From: Nocardia acididurans
GTDB lineage: Bacteria > Actinomycetota > Actinomycetes > Mycobacteriales > Mycobacteriaceae
Assembly (NCBI RefSeq): GCF_016741815.1
Contig: NZ_JAERRJ010000018.1
Location: 1 to 64,000 of the forward strand
DNA length: 64,000 nucleotides
Direction: 5' to 3'
In this document: positions 43,729 through 53,060 of the stretch, in pieces
Layout of the letters: every line of letters begins with the position of its first letter
How positions within the stretch are numbered: position 1 is the stretch's first letter
The notes under the pieces: generated by a model
Database searches by the model: none
What the model was told of the DNA's origin: nothing
Seen by the model: the letters and a program-made list of their open reading frames with translations, nothing else
Made by a program: the position numbers and the translations under genes

Positions 43729-45441
43729 GTGACTTCGGGTGGTGGCGGTTCGCTTCGTGCATGGCAGCGTAGGGCTCTCACCAAGTATCTGACGCAGAAG
43801 CCACGGGACTTCCTCGCGGTGGCGACGCCGGGCGCCGGTAAGACCACGTTCGCGCTGCGCATCGCCGCCGAACTGCTCGCCGACCGCACCGTCGACCAGG
43901 TGACGGTCGTCGCGCCCACCGAGCACCTCAAACACCAGTGGGCGTCCTCGGCCAAGCGCAACGGCATCCAGCTGGATTCGAACTTCTCCAACTCCACGGG
44001 CGCGACCTCGGCCGACTATCACGGTGTGGTCGTCACCTACGCGCAGGTGGCCTCGCATCCGTTCAAGCATCGAGTGCGCACCGAGAATCGGCGCACCCTG
44101 GTCATCTTCGACGAGATCCACCACGCCGGTGACGCCAAGAGCTGGGGTGAGGGCGTCGAGGAGGCGTTCGGGGACGCGACCCGGCGACTGGCGCTGACCG
44201 GTACGCCCTTCCGCAGTGACGACTCCAAGATCCCGTTCATCACCTACGAGGTGGACCAGTCCGGTTTCGAGAAGTCGCGCGCCGACCACACCTACGGCTA
44301 CTCCGAGGCGCTCGCCGACGGCGTGGTGCGGCCCGTCGTCTTCCTCGCCTACTCCGGTGAGGCGCAGTGGCGCGACAGCGCGGGGGAAGAGTATTCCGCC
44401 CGCCTGGGTGAGCCGCTGAACGCCGAACAGACCGCGCGCGCCTGGCGTACCGCCCTCGACCCCGCGGGCGACTGGATGTCGAAGGTGCTCACCGCCGCCG
44501 ACACCCGGCTGCGGCAGCTGCGCGCCACCGGCATGACCGACGCCGGCGGCCTGGTCATCGCCACCGACCAGGAGAAGGCGCGCGACTACGCCGAACTGCT
44601 GGAACATATTTCGGGCACCAAGCCGACCATCGTGCTCTCCGACGATCCGGGCTCCTCGGCGCGCATCGACGAGTTCAGCGCCAGCACCGACCCGTGGATG
44701 GTGGCGGTGCGCATGGTGTCCGAGGGCGTCGACGTGCCGCGCCTGGCGGTCGGCGTGTACGCCACCAGCGCGTCCACCCCGCTGTACTTCGCGCAGGCCA
44801 TCGGGCGCTTCGTGCGTGCCCGACGCACCGGTGAGACCGCGAGCGTGTTCCTGCCGTCGGTGCCGGTGCTGCTGGATCTGGCCGCGCAGCTGGAGTTGCA
44901 GCGCGACCACGTGATCGGCAAACCGCATCGCGAGAAGAACGAGCTCGACGACGAAGTGCTGATCGACGCCAACAAACAGAAGGACGAACCGGGCGAGGAG
45001 GAGCGCAAGTTCATCGCCCTGGCCGCGGACGCCGAACTCGATCAGGTCATCTACGACGGTGACTCGTTCGGCACCGCGACCTTCTCGGGTAGTGACGAGG
45101 AGGCCGACTACCTCGGCATCCCCGGGCTGCTGGACGCCGATCAGATGAAGGCGCTGCTGCGCGACCGGCAGGCCCGCCAGATCAAGGACCGCAGTGCCGC
45201 GGCCGCCGCCCCCGAATCCGGGGCCGGGATCGCGGCGGCCACCGAGCGGGCCGCCACCTCCGATCGGCTGAGTGAGTTGCGTCGCGAACTCAACAGCCTG
45301 GTGGCCATGCACCACCACCGCACCGGCAAACCGCACGGTGTCATCCACGGTGAGCTACGCCGCGAATGTGGTGGCCCGCCAACCGCTTTGGCCACCGCCG
45401 ACCAGCTCGAGCAGCGGATCGCGGCGCTGCGCCGAATGTGA
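43729..45441 (+). CDS. DEAD/DEAH-box helicase
   Basis: A 570-residue superfamily 2 helicase with Walker A ATPGAGKTT (residues 32-40), DEIHH, TGTPFRSD (motif III region) and motif VI QAIGRFVRARR. The C-terminal part (about 450-570) is charged, with a coiled-coil-like end. GTG 43729 is chosen because it begins just before the helicase fold; GTG 43699 would add ten residues. No nuclease or methylase partner is adjacent, so there is no sign of a restriction system. Confidence 0.85.
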   Translation: MTSGGGGSLRAWQRRALTKYLTQKPRDFLAVATPGAGKTTFALRIAAELLADRTVDQVTVVAPTEHLKHQWASSAKRNGIQLDSNFSNSTGATSADYHGVVVTYAQVASHPFKHRVRTENRRTLVIFDEIHHAGDAKSWGEGVEEAFGDATRRLALTGTPFRSDDSKIPFITYEVDQSGFEKSRADHTYGYSEALADGVVRPVVFLAYSGEAQWRDSAGEEYSARLGEPLNAEQTARAWRTALDPAGDWMSKVLTAADTRLRQLRATGMTDAGGLVIATDQEKARDYAELLEHISGTKPTIVLSDDPGSSARIDEFSASTDPWMVAVRMVSEGVDVPRLAVGVYATSASTPLYFAQAIGRFVRARRTGETASVFLPSVPVLLDLAAQLELQRDHVIGKPHREKNELDDEVLIDANKQKDEPGEEERKFIALAADAELDQVIYDGDSFGTATFSGSDEEADYLGIPGLLDADQMKALLRDRQARQIKDRSAAAAAPESGAGIAAATERAATSDRLSELRRELNSLVAMHHHRTGKPHGVIHGELRRECGGPPTALATADQLEQRIAALRRM

Positions 45442-45510
45442 GTCACCGGGGGCCGGGAGCGACCTACGGGCGATTCAGTGTTGCTGACTGATTGCCCTTA
45501 CGCTTAGCCG

Positions 45511-47061
45511 GTGACACAGCCCAGCACCCTGCGATCCGGTGCGCTCTCCCTGGCCTCCAGCGTCGTCATCGGCGTGGCCTCGGCCGGACCCGCCTACAGC
45601 ATCACCGCCACCCTCGGCCTGGTGGTGGCCGCCGTCGGCCTGCAATCACCGGTCATCGTCGTGCTGGCGTTCATTCCGATGTTGCTGGTGGCCATCGGAT
45701 ATCGCGATCTCAACGCGGTGGAACCCGATCCCGGCACCACCTTCGTCTGGGCCACCCGCGCCTTCGGACCGTTCACCGGCTGGATGGCGGGCTGGGCCAT
45801 CGTGGTCTCGGATCTGCTGGTGATGGCGAGCCTGGCGCAGATCAGCTCGCAGTACACCTTCCTGCTGCTCGGGGCCGACGGGATCGGCTCGGACGCCACC
45901 AGCCCGTGGGTGCTGGCGCTGGGCATCGTGTACCTGATCGCCATGACGCTGGTCGCCGTATTCGGCATCGACGTGTCCGCGCGGCTGCAGTCGTGGCTGC
46001 TGGCCGTGGAATTCGGCATGCTGGCGGTGTTCTCGGTGGTGGCGCTCGCGCGCGTGCTGCTCGGGAACGCACCCGCCGGATCGAGCCTGCCGCACTGGGA
46101 ATGGTTCAACCCGTTCGCGATCGGCTCCTTCTCCGACTTCGTCACCGCACTGCTGCTCATGGTGTTCATCTACTGGGGCTGGGATTCGGCCGTCGCGGTC
46201 AACCAGGAGACCGTGGACCCGCGGCATACGCCCGGACGGTCGGCGGTACTGTCCACCATCACCCTCGTCGGGCTGTACCTGCTCGTCACGGTGGCCGCCC
46301 AGGCCTTCGCCGGAACCGGTACGGACGGACTGGGATTGGCCAACCCCGACCACGTCGACGACGTTCTGGGCGCACTCGGCACGGCGGTCTTCGGCGACAG
46401 CGCGATCGGTTCGGTACTGGTGCACCTGCTGTTCCTGATGGTGCTCACCTCGGCCGCGGCCTCCACCCAGACCACCATCCTGCCCACCGCGCGCACCACC
46501 TACTCGATGGCCCTGCACCACGCGCTGCCGGACGCCTTCGCCCGCATCCACCCGCGCTACCGCACGCCGATCTTCTCGACCTGGGTGTTCGGCGGACTGT
46601 CGATCCTGCTGTACGTGGTGCTGAACTTCGCCTCCGGCGGGCGCATGATCGCCGACGCGGTGACCGCCATCGGCATCTCCATCGGGCTCTACTACGGCCT
46701 CACCGGGGTCAGCTGCGCCTGGCTGTATCGAGACCGATTCGCCTCGGACCCACGGGCTCTCGTGATGAAGGGCGTACTGCCCGCACTCGGCGGCTTCGCA
46801 CTGCTGTTCGCCGCGGGCTGGACGGCGGTGACCTCGTTCGCGCCCGCCGAGGACACCGCGTCCTGGAGTATGCCGTTCCCGCCGCACTGGCATATCGGCA
46901 GCACATTCCTGCTCGGCGTCGGCACCCTGCTCATCGGCGTGGTGATCTACGTGATCCTCGCCAAGATCATGCCCCCGTTCTTCCGGGGCGAGGTGCTCGC
47001 CCGGGAACTGCCGGAACCCTCCGACACGATCATCGAATCGGATGCCTTGCCGCGCAGCTGA
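45511..47061 (+). CDS. APC-superfamily amino-acid permease
   Basis: A 516-residue transporter with about twelve membrane helices (SVVIGVASAGPAYSITATLG at the start of TM1). It starts at a GTG 69 nt after the helicase gene. The substrate cannot be read from sequence. No biosynthetic or catabolic partner is adjacent. Confidence 0.85.
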   Translation: MTQPSTLRSGALSLASSVVIGVASAGPAYSITATLGLVVAAVGLQSPVIVVLAFIPMLLVAIGYRDLNAVEPDPGTTFVWATRAFGPFTGWMAGWAIVVSDLLVMASLAQISSQYTFLLLGADGIGSDATSPWVLALGIVYLIAMTLVAVFGIDVSARLQSWLLAVEFGMLAVFSVVALARVLLGNAPAGSSLPHWEWFNPFAIGSFSDFVTALLLMVFIYWGWDSAVAVNQETVDPRHTPGRSAVLSTITLVGLYLLVTVAAQAFAGTGTDGLGLANPDHVDDVLGALGTAVFGDSAIGSVLVHLLFLMVLTSAAASTQTTILPTARTTYSMALHHALPDAFARIHPRYRTPIFSTWVFGGLSILLYVVLNFASGGRMIADAVTAIGISIGLYYGLTGVSCAWLYRDRFASDPRALVMKGVLPALGGFALLFAAGWTAVTSFAPAEDTASWSMPFPPHWHIGSTFLLGVGTLLIGVVIYVILAKIMPPFFRGEVLARELPEPSDTIIESDALPRS

Positions 47062-47088
47062 TCTCGTTCGCCACGCGGCAGGCTCGGC

Positions 47089-47538
47089 TCACTTCTCGCA
47101 GGCCACGCCGTCCCCGTCGCGATCCAGGTCGGAGCGGTAGCCGGGATCCCCGCGATACAGCGGCGCGGCACCGGCGGCCTTGGCCGCGGCACAGTTCTTG
47201 TAGTACGCCGACGCGGCCTGGGTCGTGGGCGGCACGGTCACCGCGGGCGGCGCGGGTACCTCCACCCTGGTGGGCACCTCCGGCGCCGGTTCCACCGGCA
47301 CGGTCGGCGCGCTCGGCGCTCCCGCGGGCGCTGTGGTCGGGGCCGGCGGGAGGAGTGAGGTCGTGGCCGGTGCGACCGTGGTGGTGGTGGTGGTGGTGGT
47401 GGTCGTGGTGGTGGCTGCCGCGACCGTGGTGGTCGTGGTCGATTTCGCGGTCGACCGGGTGCTGCTACCGCAACCGGTGACCATGGCGACGGCGGTGATC
47501 GCCGCGGCCGCGAGCAGCACGATATGTCGATACTTCAT
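47089..47538 (-). CDS. Lipoprotein with C-terminal excalibur calcium-binding motif
   Basis: A 149-residue protein with a lipobox VTGC (about residue 23), a Thr/Ala/Pro-rich spacer (about 30-105, with a run of twelve Thr) and a C-terminal excalibur domain (YYKNCAAAKAAGAAPLY, DLDRDGDGVACE). The excalibur motif binds calcium and is found on surface proteins of Gram-positive bacteria. The Thr run is encoded by repeated ACC and may vary between strains. It converges with the permease gene. Confidence 0.85.
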   Translation of the reverse strand: MKYRHIVLLAAAAITAVAMVTGCGSSTRSTAKSTTTTTVAAATTTTTTTTTTTTVAPATTSLLPPAPTTAPAGAPSAPTVPVEPAPEVPTRVEVPAPPAVTVPPTTQAASAYYKNCAAAKAAGAAPLYRGDPGYRSDLDRDGDGVACEK

Positions 47539-47697
47539 GTAATTCCCAATTGGTCGAATGTGTTGACACGACCGGGAATTCGAGCAGACCCCCAGGCGCT
47601 TCCCGGCCGGGCGCACACATTGCCACGCCCGCCGGACAGTCGCGGGGATTTCCGGAAACTGAATGCTTCGCCCTGAGTACCCGCCGCTTCGCGGACC

Positions 47698-48465
47698 TCA
47701 GCGGGCGAAATACCGGCCGGGCGGAATACCGACCTCGCGGCGGAACGCGGCGACATAGGCGCTCGGGGTGGCATAGCCGACGCGGGCGGCGATCCGCGAG
47801 ACCGGCAGGCCGTCGGCGAGCAGCGGCAGCGAGGCGGCCAGCCGGATCTGAGTTCGCCAGTGGCCGAACGTGATTCCGGTCTCCGCCAGGAACGCGCGAG
47901 CCAGTGTGCGCGGGCTGGCGGCGGCGTCGGCGGCGAGCTCGGCGAGGGTGCGCTGATCGGCCGGGTCGGCGATCAGCGCGTCGGCGACCCGGCGGGCGCG
48001 CGGATCCTCGGGCAGCCGCGCGCCGATGGGTATGACGTCCACCGGTTCCAGCAGGTCGAAGATCACCGTCTCCGCGTGGCGGCGCTGGGTATCCGGGGTG
48101 GTCACGGCGGTGAGGTGGCCGAACAGCTCGTGCAGCAGCGCGGTCACCCGCAGCATGGTGGGCGCGGGGAAGACGACGGGGGTGCGGTCCGGCTCCAGGT
48201 AGATGCCGCTCATGTGTGCGCCCTCGTAGGTGCCCGTGCGGTGGCGTACCCCGCCGGGAATCCACAGCGCCCGGGTGGGCGGCAGCACCCAGCGGCCCCC
48301 GGGTGTCTCCACGGTGATGACACCCTGTGTGGCCCAGGCGATCTGGTGCTGCGGATGCTCGTGCTCGTCGAACCAGAGCCCCGGCGGCAGGACACCCGCG
48401 CCGAACACCATGGCCGTGGGACCGGTGGGAGCGGGGAATACCGAGGTGTGGCTGTTTGGCGACAC
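47698..48465 (-). CDS. AraC-family regulator with cupin N-terminus
   Basis: A 255-residue AraC protein with a cupin-like sensor (about 20-110; WFDEHEHPQHQIAWATQG) and a C-terminal double HTH (about 160-252). It is divergent from the methyltransferase gene; the 54-bp gap contains a 16-bp palindrome. Confidence 0.87.
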   Translation of the reverse strand: MSPNSHTSVFPAPTGPTAMVFGAGVLPPGLWFDEHEHPQHQIAWATQGVITVETPGGRWVLPPTRALWIPGGVRHRTGTYEGAHMSGIYLEPDRTPVVFPAPTMLRVTALLHELFGHLTAVTTPDTQRRHAETVIFDLLEPVDVIPIGARLPEDPRARRVADALIADPADQRTLAELAADAAASPRTLARAFLAETGITFGHWRTQIRLAASLPLLADGLPVSRIAARVGYATPSAYVAAFRREVGIPPGRYFAR

Positions 48466-48495
48466 GGTTTGTCACTCTAGGCCGTTTCGGTCTCG

Positions 48496-48511
48496 GTTAG
48501 GGCGTCCTAAC
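48496..48511. promoter_or_regulatory. Palindrome in AraC/methyltransferase gap
   Basis: GTTAGGGCGTCCTAAC is a perfect palindrome of 6-bp arms around GCGT, 9 bp before the methyltransferase ATG. It could be an operator for the divergent pair. Confidence 0.4.
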
Positions 48512-48519
48512 GTGGCGGT

Positions 48520-49086
48520 ATGGGGATGAACATTTTTCACCAGCTGTGCTGCCGGTCCTCGGTATGGGAGCGGGTGACCGCCACCCGTATCGTGCCGTGG
48601 GCGCTGCGGGAGGTGGAGCTCGGCGACAAGGCGCTCGAGGTCGGACCGGGGTACGGCGCGAATGTGCGCACGCTACGGGAACGCACACCGGAACTCGTCG
48701 GACTGGAGATCGATCCGAAACTGGCGGCGCGACTGCGCACCAGGCACGCGTCGGAGCTGCGCGTCATCGACGGCGACGGCACCGCTATGCCGTTGCCGGA
48801 CAAGGAATTCAGCTCGGTGGTGTGCTTCACCATGCTGCATCACGTGCCGTCGCCGGGAGCGCAGGACGAGCTGTTCGCCGAGGCGTTGCGGGTGCTGCGG
48901 CCCGGCGGAGTGTTCGCGGGCAGCGACGGGCTGAACAGCCCGGCCTTCCGGCTCATGCACCTCGGCGACACCTGCGTGCCGGTGCCGCCCGCGACCCTGG
49001 CCGATCGGCTCACCCGCATCGGGTTCACCGATATCGAGATCGACACCGCGCCAACCATGTTCCGCTTCCGCGCCCGGCGGCCCTGA
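48520..49086 (+). CDS. SAM-dependent methyltransferase
   Basis: A 188-residue class I methyltransferase with motif I (ALEVGPGYGANV, about residue 40) and FTMLHHVPSPG. The acceptor is unknown. It starts 54 nt from the divergent AraC gene and is followed by a GNAT gene on the same strand. Confidence 0.85.
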   Translation: MGMNIFHQLCCRSSVWERVTATRIVPWALREVELGDKALEVGPGYGANVRTLRERTPELVGLEIDPKLAARLRTRHASELRVIDGDGTAMPLPDKEFSSVVCFTMLHHVPSPGAQDELFAEALRVLRPGGVFAGSDGLNSPAFRLMHLGDTCVPVPPATLADRLTRIGFTDIEIDTAPTMFRFRARRP

Positions 49087-49138
49087 ACCGCCGGAAAACC
49101 ATTCGATCGCCGGGCGAGCAGGTGCCTAGCCTGGTCAG

Positions 49139-49588
49139 ATGATGTCGATCAGACTCGGACGGCCGGAGGAAGCGGCGGAGCTCACCGAACTGGTGATGCG
49201 GTCCAAGGCGCACTGGGGTTATCCGGCGGAGTTCCTGGAGCGGGTGCGGCCGGAACTGACCCTGCACCCAGAACAGGTGGTGCCGCACCGGACGCTGGTG
49301 GCCGAAGTCGAGGGCCGGGCCGCCGGCCTCGCGACCGTGGTCGGCGAACCGGACCACGGCGAACTGGATCTGCTCTTCGTGGATCCCTGGGCGATGGGCC
49401 GCGGCGTGGGACGCGATCTGCTGCTCGAGGCGGCGGAACGCGCACGCGCCGAAGGATTCACCCGGCTCGACATCGAGTCCGATCCCAGGGCCGAGACGTT
49501 CTACCTCCACCTGGGCGCGGTGCGGGTGGGTGAGTCCGTCTCACGGTCCTCCGGACGGGCCCTGCCGCTGCTGCGACTTGCCCTGTGA
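49139..49588 (+). CDS. GNAT-family N-acetyltransferase
   Basis: A 149-residue GNAT protein with the acetyl-CoA-binding motif A (LLFVDPWAMGRGVGRDLLLE, about residue 80-99). The substrate is unknown. Downstream lies a short set of GC-rich repeats. Confidence 0.85.
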   Translation: MMSIRLGRPEEAAELTELVMRSKAHWGYPAEFLERVRPELTLHPEQVVPHRTLVAEVEGRAAGLATVVGEPDHGELDLLFVDPWAMGRGVGRDLLLEAAERARAEGFTRLDIESDPRAETFYLHLGAVRVGESVSRSSGRALPLLRLAL

Positions 49589-49631
49589 GGCAGCGTGCGC
49601 GACGCGGTGGTCGCCGGGCGCGCTGACCGGC

Positions 49632-49740
49632 GGGCGCGCACGCCGGTGGGTGCGCTGACCGGCGAGTGCGTAGCCGACGGGCGCGCACGCTGGTGGGGCG
49701 CTATCCGACGGGCGCGCACGCCGGTGGGCCGCTAGCCGAC
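49632..49740. repeat. Three imperfect ~31-bp GC-rich repeats
   Basis: Units beginning GGGCGCGCACGC occur at 49632, 49679 and 49710; the last two are adjacent with a 31-bp period, and the last runs over the stop codon of the SWIM gene. They sit in the gap between two convergent genes. Confidence 0.6.
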
Positions 49741-50292
49741 GGGGACGTCGAAGAACGTGGCCGGGTCCAGCGCCTCGATCGCGGTCCAGCGCGGCGCGGG
49801 TAGGTCCACGGCCTCCTCCTCGCCGTCGCGCGCCATCCGGTAACCCTGGAGATCCAGTGCCAGCCACGGGTTCTGGTCCACCCGCAGGGCCAGCGCGTAG
49901 CAGGTGGCGAGCATGTGCAGGCAGCGCTGGTTGCGGGCGCGGCAGGAACAGTCGGCGTTCGCCAGCACCGGGGCCAGGGTGATGCCCGCCGCGCGCAGGG
50001 CGGCGTGCACGTCGTCGCCGAGGGTGAGGGCGCCGGCCGGGATGTGGTCGGCGATGGCGCGCACGGTCGCGGCGGGCAGCGGGGTCAGCTCCAGATAGGT
50101 GACCGAGGCTTCCGCGCCGCGATGGATGGCGGCCTTCACGTGGACGCCGTCGATCTCGAGCTGTACGCCGCCGTTGCGGGCGACGCTGCGGGCGCGGGGG
50201 AGCAGGGGTTCGGGCTTGGTGAGGGACAGTGGTTCGGCCAGGCGCACCCAGTCCTTGCCCCACGGGGTGTAGCCGAAGTCGTTGTCGGGCAT
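49732..50292 (-). CDS. SWIM zinc-finger protein
   Basis: A 186-residue protein with the SWIM zinc-binding pattern CSCRARNQRCLHM near residue 115. It follows the SNF2 helicase gene by 1 nt on the same strand, so the two form an operon. SWIM/SNF2 pairs are a recurring actinobacterial arrangement; their role is not firmly known. Confidence 0.8.
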   Translation of the reverse strand: MPDNDFGYTPWGKDWVRLAEPLSLTKPEPLLPRARSVARNGGVQLEIDGVHVKAAIHRGAEASVTYLELTPLPAATVRAIADHIPAGALTLGDDVHAALRAAGITLAPVLANADCSCRARNQRCLHMLATCYALALRVDQNPWLALDLQGYRMARDGEEEAVDLPAPRWTAIEALDPATFFDVPVG

Positions 50293-50293
50293 A

Positions 50294-52135
50294 TCAGTTG
50301 CCTCGTTTCCGGCGCAGCAGTTCGAACAGGCGGTCGTCGTCGAGGCGGGCCAGCGCGGCCACCCCGGCGGTATCGGTGAGGTCGGTGAGCGCCGACTTGC
50401 GGTCGTGCATGCCCGCGATGTGCTCCTCGACGGTGGTGCCCGAGGTCAGCGTGGTGACCGTGACGGTGCGGGTCTGCCCGATGCGGTGCGCGCGATCGGA
50501 GGCCTGCGCCTCCACCGCCGGATTCCACCAGCGGTCGAAGTGGATGACATCGGCGGCCCGGGTGAGGGTCAGGCCGGTGCCCGCCGCCCGCAGGCTGAGC
50601 ACGAGAACCGGTGGGCCGTCCGGGGATTGGAAGTCTTTCACGATCTTCCCGCGCTCGGCCTGATTCAAGCCGCCGTGGAAGAACGGCACCGTCACCCCGA
50701 ACTGTTCGGCGCACTGCCGCACCAGCAATTCCCCGGTGCGCCGGTACTGCGTGAACACCAGCGTCGGCGCACCCACCTCGACATTGTTGGCGAGGATGTC
50801 GAAGCAGACATCGAATTTGCCGGAGCGGCCCGGCAATTCGTCGAGTTCCCCGGTGATGAGGCCGGGGTGGTTGCACACCTGCTTCAGTTCGGTGAGCACC
50901 GCCAGCACCCGGGTGTGCCGGGCCGCGCCCGACCCGAAGCCCTCCGACTCGGCCTTGTCGAGCAGCCGGTCGTAGAGGCGTTCCTGCTCGTCGGTGAGAT
51001 CACACACCAGATCGGCGTGGATCTTCGGCGGCAGGGTGGTGGCCACCTGGGACTTCTTGCGCGCCAGCACGATCGGCTCCAGTGCGTCCCGCAGCCGGAT
51101 CACCGCCGCCGCGGAGCCCTCGTGGATCGGCTTGACGTACCGCCGCCGGAACTGCGCCTTGTGCGTGAACTCCTGCGGCACCACCAGATTCAGCAGCGCC
51201 CACAGTTCGTCGAGGTGGTTCTCCACGGGTGTGCCGGTCAGCGCCACCCGCACCTGCGCCGGAATCGCGCGCGCCGCCTTGGCCACCTGGGTGCGCGGAT
51301 TCTTCAGCACCTGCGCCTCGTCGAACACCGTGCTCGCCCACCGGGTTCCGCTCAGCGCCGCACCGTGCCCGCGCAGCGTCGGATAGCCGGTGACCACCAC
51401 CGTTCCCGCCTCCGCCGACAGCTCACCGCCCCGGTAGGCGGACGCGCGCAGGCCCGGCGCGAACCGTTCGATCTCGTGCACCCAGTTGCCGACCAGCGAG
51501 GTCGGGCAGACCACCAGCTGCGGTCCGTCCTGCGCGCGCCCCAGCAGAAAGCCGATCGCCTGCACCGTCTTTCCGAGGCCCATCTCGTCGGCGAGCACCG
51601 CGCCGCCGTAGGTGCCGGTGGCTTCGCACAGCCAGGTGATGCCGCGCGCCTGATACGGCCGCAGCTCCGCCTTCAGCGACGACCGCAGCTCGGCGTCGAG
51701 GGCGAGGGTGCGCTCGAACGCGCCCAGCGCCCGCGAGGCGGCGACCACGGCGGTACCGGCGGCATTGGGTACCGCGTGTGCCGCGGGTGGCAGCGCGGGC
51801 GCGTCACCGTGGAACGCGGCCCGCCAGGCGGCGACCGACGCCCCGGCCTCCGCCAGCTCGAGTCCCGCGAACCGCGCCGGTTCGACCAGCGCGCTCGGCA
51901 CCCCGGTCACCGCGATCCCGTCCGGTCCGGGCACGGCCAGCTCGACCGTCTCCGGCTCACCGATCCCGTCGGGCGCGCGGCCGGGTGCGTGCCCGGTCCA
52001 CGTCCAGACCGCGAACATGTGCTGGTCGGGCAGATAGGTGGCGTGCACGGGGGACAGGGCGACTCCTCGACTCGGGGTGATCAGGCCGGACAATCTCGGT
52101 TGTATCCAATCGGCGCGAATCGTGCACATAGGCAT
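50294..52135 (-). CDS. SNF2-type helicase (HepA/RapA-like)
   Basis: A 613-residue SNF2 ATPase with Walker A (DEMGLGKTVQAIGFLLG), DEAQ (FDEAQVLKNPRTQ) and C-terminal helicase motifs (HRIGQTRTVTV). It is shorter than the long HepA forms because its N-terminal region is small. ATG 52135 is preferred; an ATG at 52129 follows. It is paired with the SWIM protein. A strong hairpin lies just upstream. Confidence 0.88.
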   Translation of the reverse strand: MPMCTIRADWIQPRLSGLITPSRGVALSPVHATYLPDQHMFAVWTWTGHAPGRAPDGIGEPETVELAVPGPDGIAVTGVPSALVEPARFAGLELAEAGASVAAWRAAFHGDAPALPPAAHAVPNAAGTAVVAASRALGAFERTLALDAELRSSLKAELRPYQARGITWLCEATGTYGGAVLADEMGLGKTVQAIGFLLGRAQDGPQLVVCPTSLVGNWVHEIERFAPGLRASAYRGGELSAEAGTVVVTGYPTLRGHGAALSGTRWASTVFDEAQVLKNPRTQVAKAARAIPAQVRVALTGTPVENHLDELWALLNLVVPQEFTHKAQFRRRYVKPIHEGSAAAVIRLRDALEPIVLARKKSQVATTLPPKIHADLVCDLTDEQERLYDRLLDKAESEGFGSGAARHTRVLAVLTELKQVCNHPGLITGELDELPGRSGKFDVCFDILANNVEVGAPTLVFTQYRRTGELLVRQCAEQFGVTVPFFHGGLNQAERGKIVKDFQSPDGPPVLVLSLRAAGTGLTLTRAADVIHFDRWWNPAVEAQASDRAHRIGQTRTVTVTTLTSGTTVEEHIAGMHDRKSALTDLTDTAGVAALARLDDDRLFELLRRKRGN

Positions 52136-52182
52136 ACGCCGTGCTGTGACGGCGATCACGCCGGGTGCCCGGAAACGCAACA

Positions 52183-52206
52183 GCGGGCGACCGTCTGGTC
52201 GCCCGC
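52183..52206 (-). terminator. GC-rich hairpin between two minus-strand genes
   Basis: GCGGGCGACC (52183-52192) pairs perfectly with GGTCGCCCGC (52197-52206) with a 4-nt loop. A short T-rich tail follows on the plus strand (GGGTTTTC), and a weaker one on the minus strand. It probably ends the transcript of the small zinc-finger gene. Confidence 0.55.
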
Positions 52207-52288
52207 TGCCGGGTTTTCTGTTGGGAAGATGAAATTGTCGAGCGGACCCCTCGAGGCTGAAACCGAAGCCCTCGAGGTGGAGGAGCTG

Positions 52289-52483
52289 TTACAGCGCCGG
52301 TGCCGACTCCGTGTCGATCACGGCTTCGAGCTCACGGAGACGATCCATGTGCTCATTGGCGTGATGCTGGCAGAAGAGCAACTCACCACCGGCGGGAAGG
52401 GTCGCACGTACACGTGCTCCCGCGCCGCAGCGGTCACAACGGTCGACCGCGGTCAGTGGGGTGCTTGTCAGGGTTCCTGGCAT
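52289..52483 (-). CDS. Small zinc-finger-like protein (DUF7455 type)
   Basis: A 64-residue protein with CDRCGAGARVRATLPAGGEL and a second CQHH, giving a possible four-ligand zinc site. A GGAGGAG site lies just upstream of the ATG. Such small proteins are conserved in actinobacteria with no known role. The 338 bp upstream (52484-52821) hold its promoter; I see no other gene. Confidence 0.75.
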   Translation of the reverse strand: MPGTLTSTPLTAVDRCDRCGAGARVRATLPAGGELLFCQHHANEHMDRLRELEAVIDTESAPAL

Positions 52484-52821
52484 GACTCCTCCGTCCCGGC
52501 TCCGGGTGCTCGCACACCCTTTGCCAAGTGTGGGGGCTCGCGGTCCACTCCGCGAACCTCGCTACCGCTACTTCCCAGCAGTGGTTGATGACTACTCTGT
52601 CAGACGTTTGGTTATCGGTCTTTGTTCCCGTGGAGTTTCCTCTGTGTTTTGCCTAACACGACCTGCGGTTTCGCTGAAAGCGAACAGGCCTCGGGGAATA
52701 CCCGCGGGAGCCGGATGACCGCTCCCGTTTCACGCTGATCGAGTTGTCTATCGGGAGACTACCCGGCACGTCCGACACTCACACTCCGATTGGATAACCC
52801 TCAGGCCACGAGGTAGCAAGC

Positions 52822-52917
52822 TCACAGCCACGAAGGGTCCAGATCGAGGGTCGTGCGATCACGGGAATCCAGGAGCGCGAACATCGCTGCGGTGCGCGGC
52901 AATTCCCAGCGGAAGAA
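52822..52917 (-). pseudogene. C-terminal fragment of an acyl-CoA dehydrogenase gene
   Basis: The minus frame from 52917 reads FFRWELP, then TTLDLDPSWL and a stop. It resembles the C-terminus of acyl-CoA dehydrogenases of the large type. It begins exactly at the predicted end of the TnpB element, so it is the gene flank left behind. Its N-terminal part lies at 54323-54682. Confidence 0.55.
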
Positions 52918-53060
52918 TTGACGTCCTCTCCGGTCCGGAGGCCAGAGATTCCTACGCGCATGTGGAAGCATGCGATCGGTGGGTTCCTGCTTCTTCGCGC
53001 GCTGCCACACCGGGGTGAGGTCTTACATGCGCTCCACCGACACCGGTCGAGTGTCGCCCA
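52898..53060 (-). ncRNA. Predicted TnpB guide RNA (reRNA): 3' scaffold and guide
   Basis: The right end of the element is a hairpin that starts at the tnpB stop codon (52952-52918 on the minus strand: GGAATCTCTGGCC ... GAGGACGTCAA). This GTCAA ending, after an arm-paired hairpin, is the usual right end of IS200/IS605-type elements. In characterised TnpB systems the RNA scaffold overlaps the gene's 3' end and the guide is the flank next to the right end. Here the guide would start TTCTTCCGCTGGGAATTGCC (52917-52898). The 5' limit is a guess. Confidence 0.45.

Noticed and set aside
43729..45441. Restriction or phage-defence helicase system
   Set aside because: No methylase, nuclease or specificity gene is adjacent; a lone helicase does not support the call.
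49632..49740. CRISPR array
   Set aside because: The units are nearly adjacent, imperfect and without spacers of even length; no cas genes are near.
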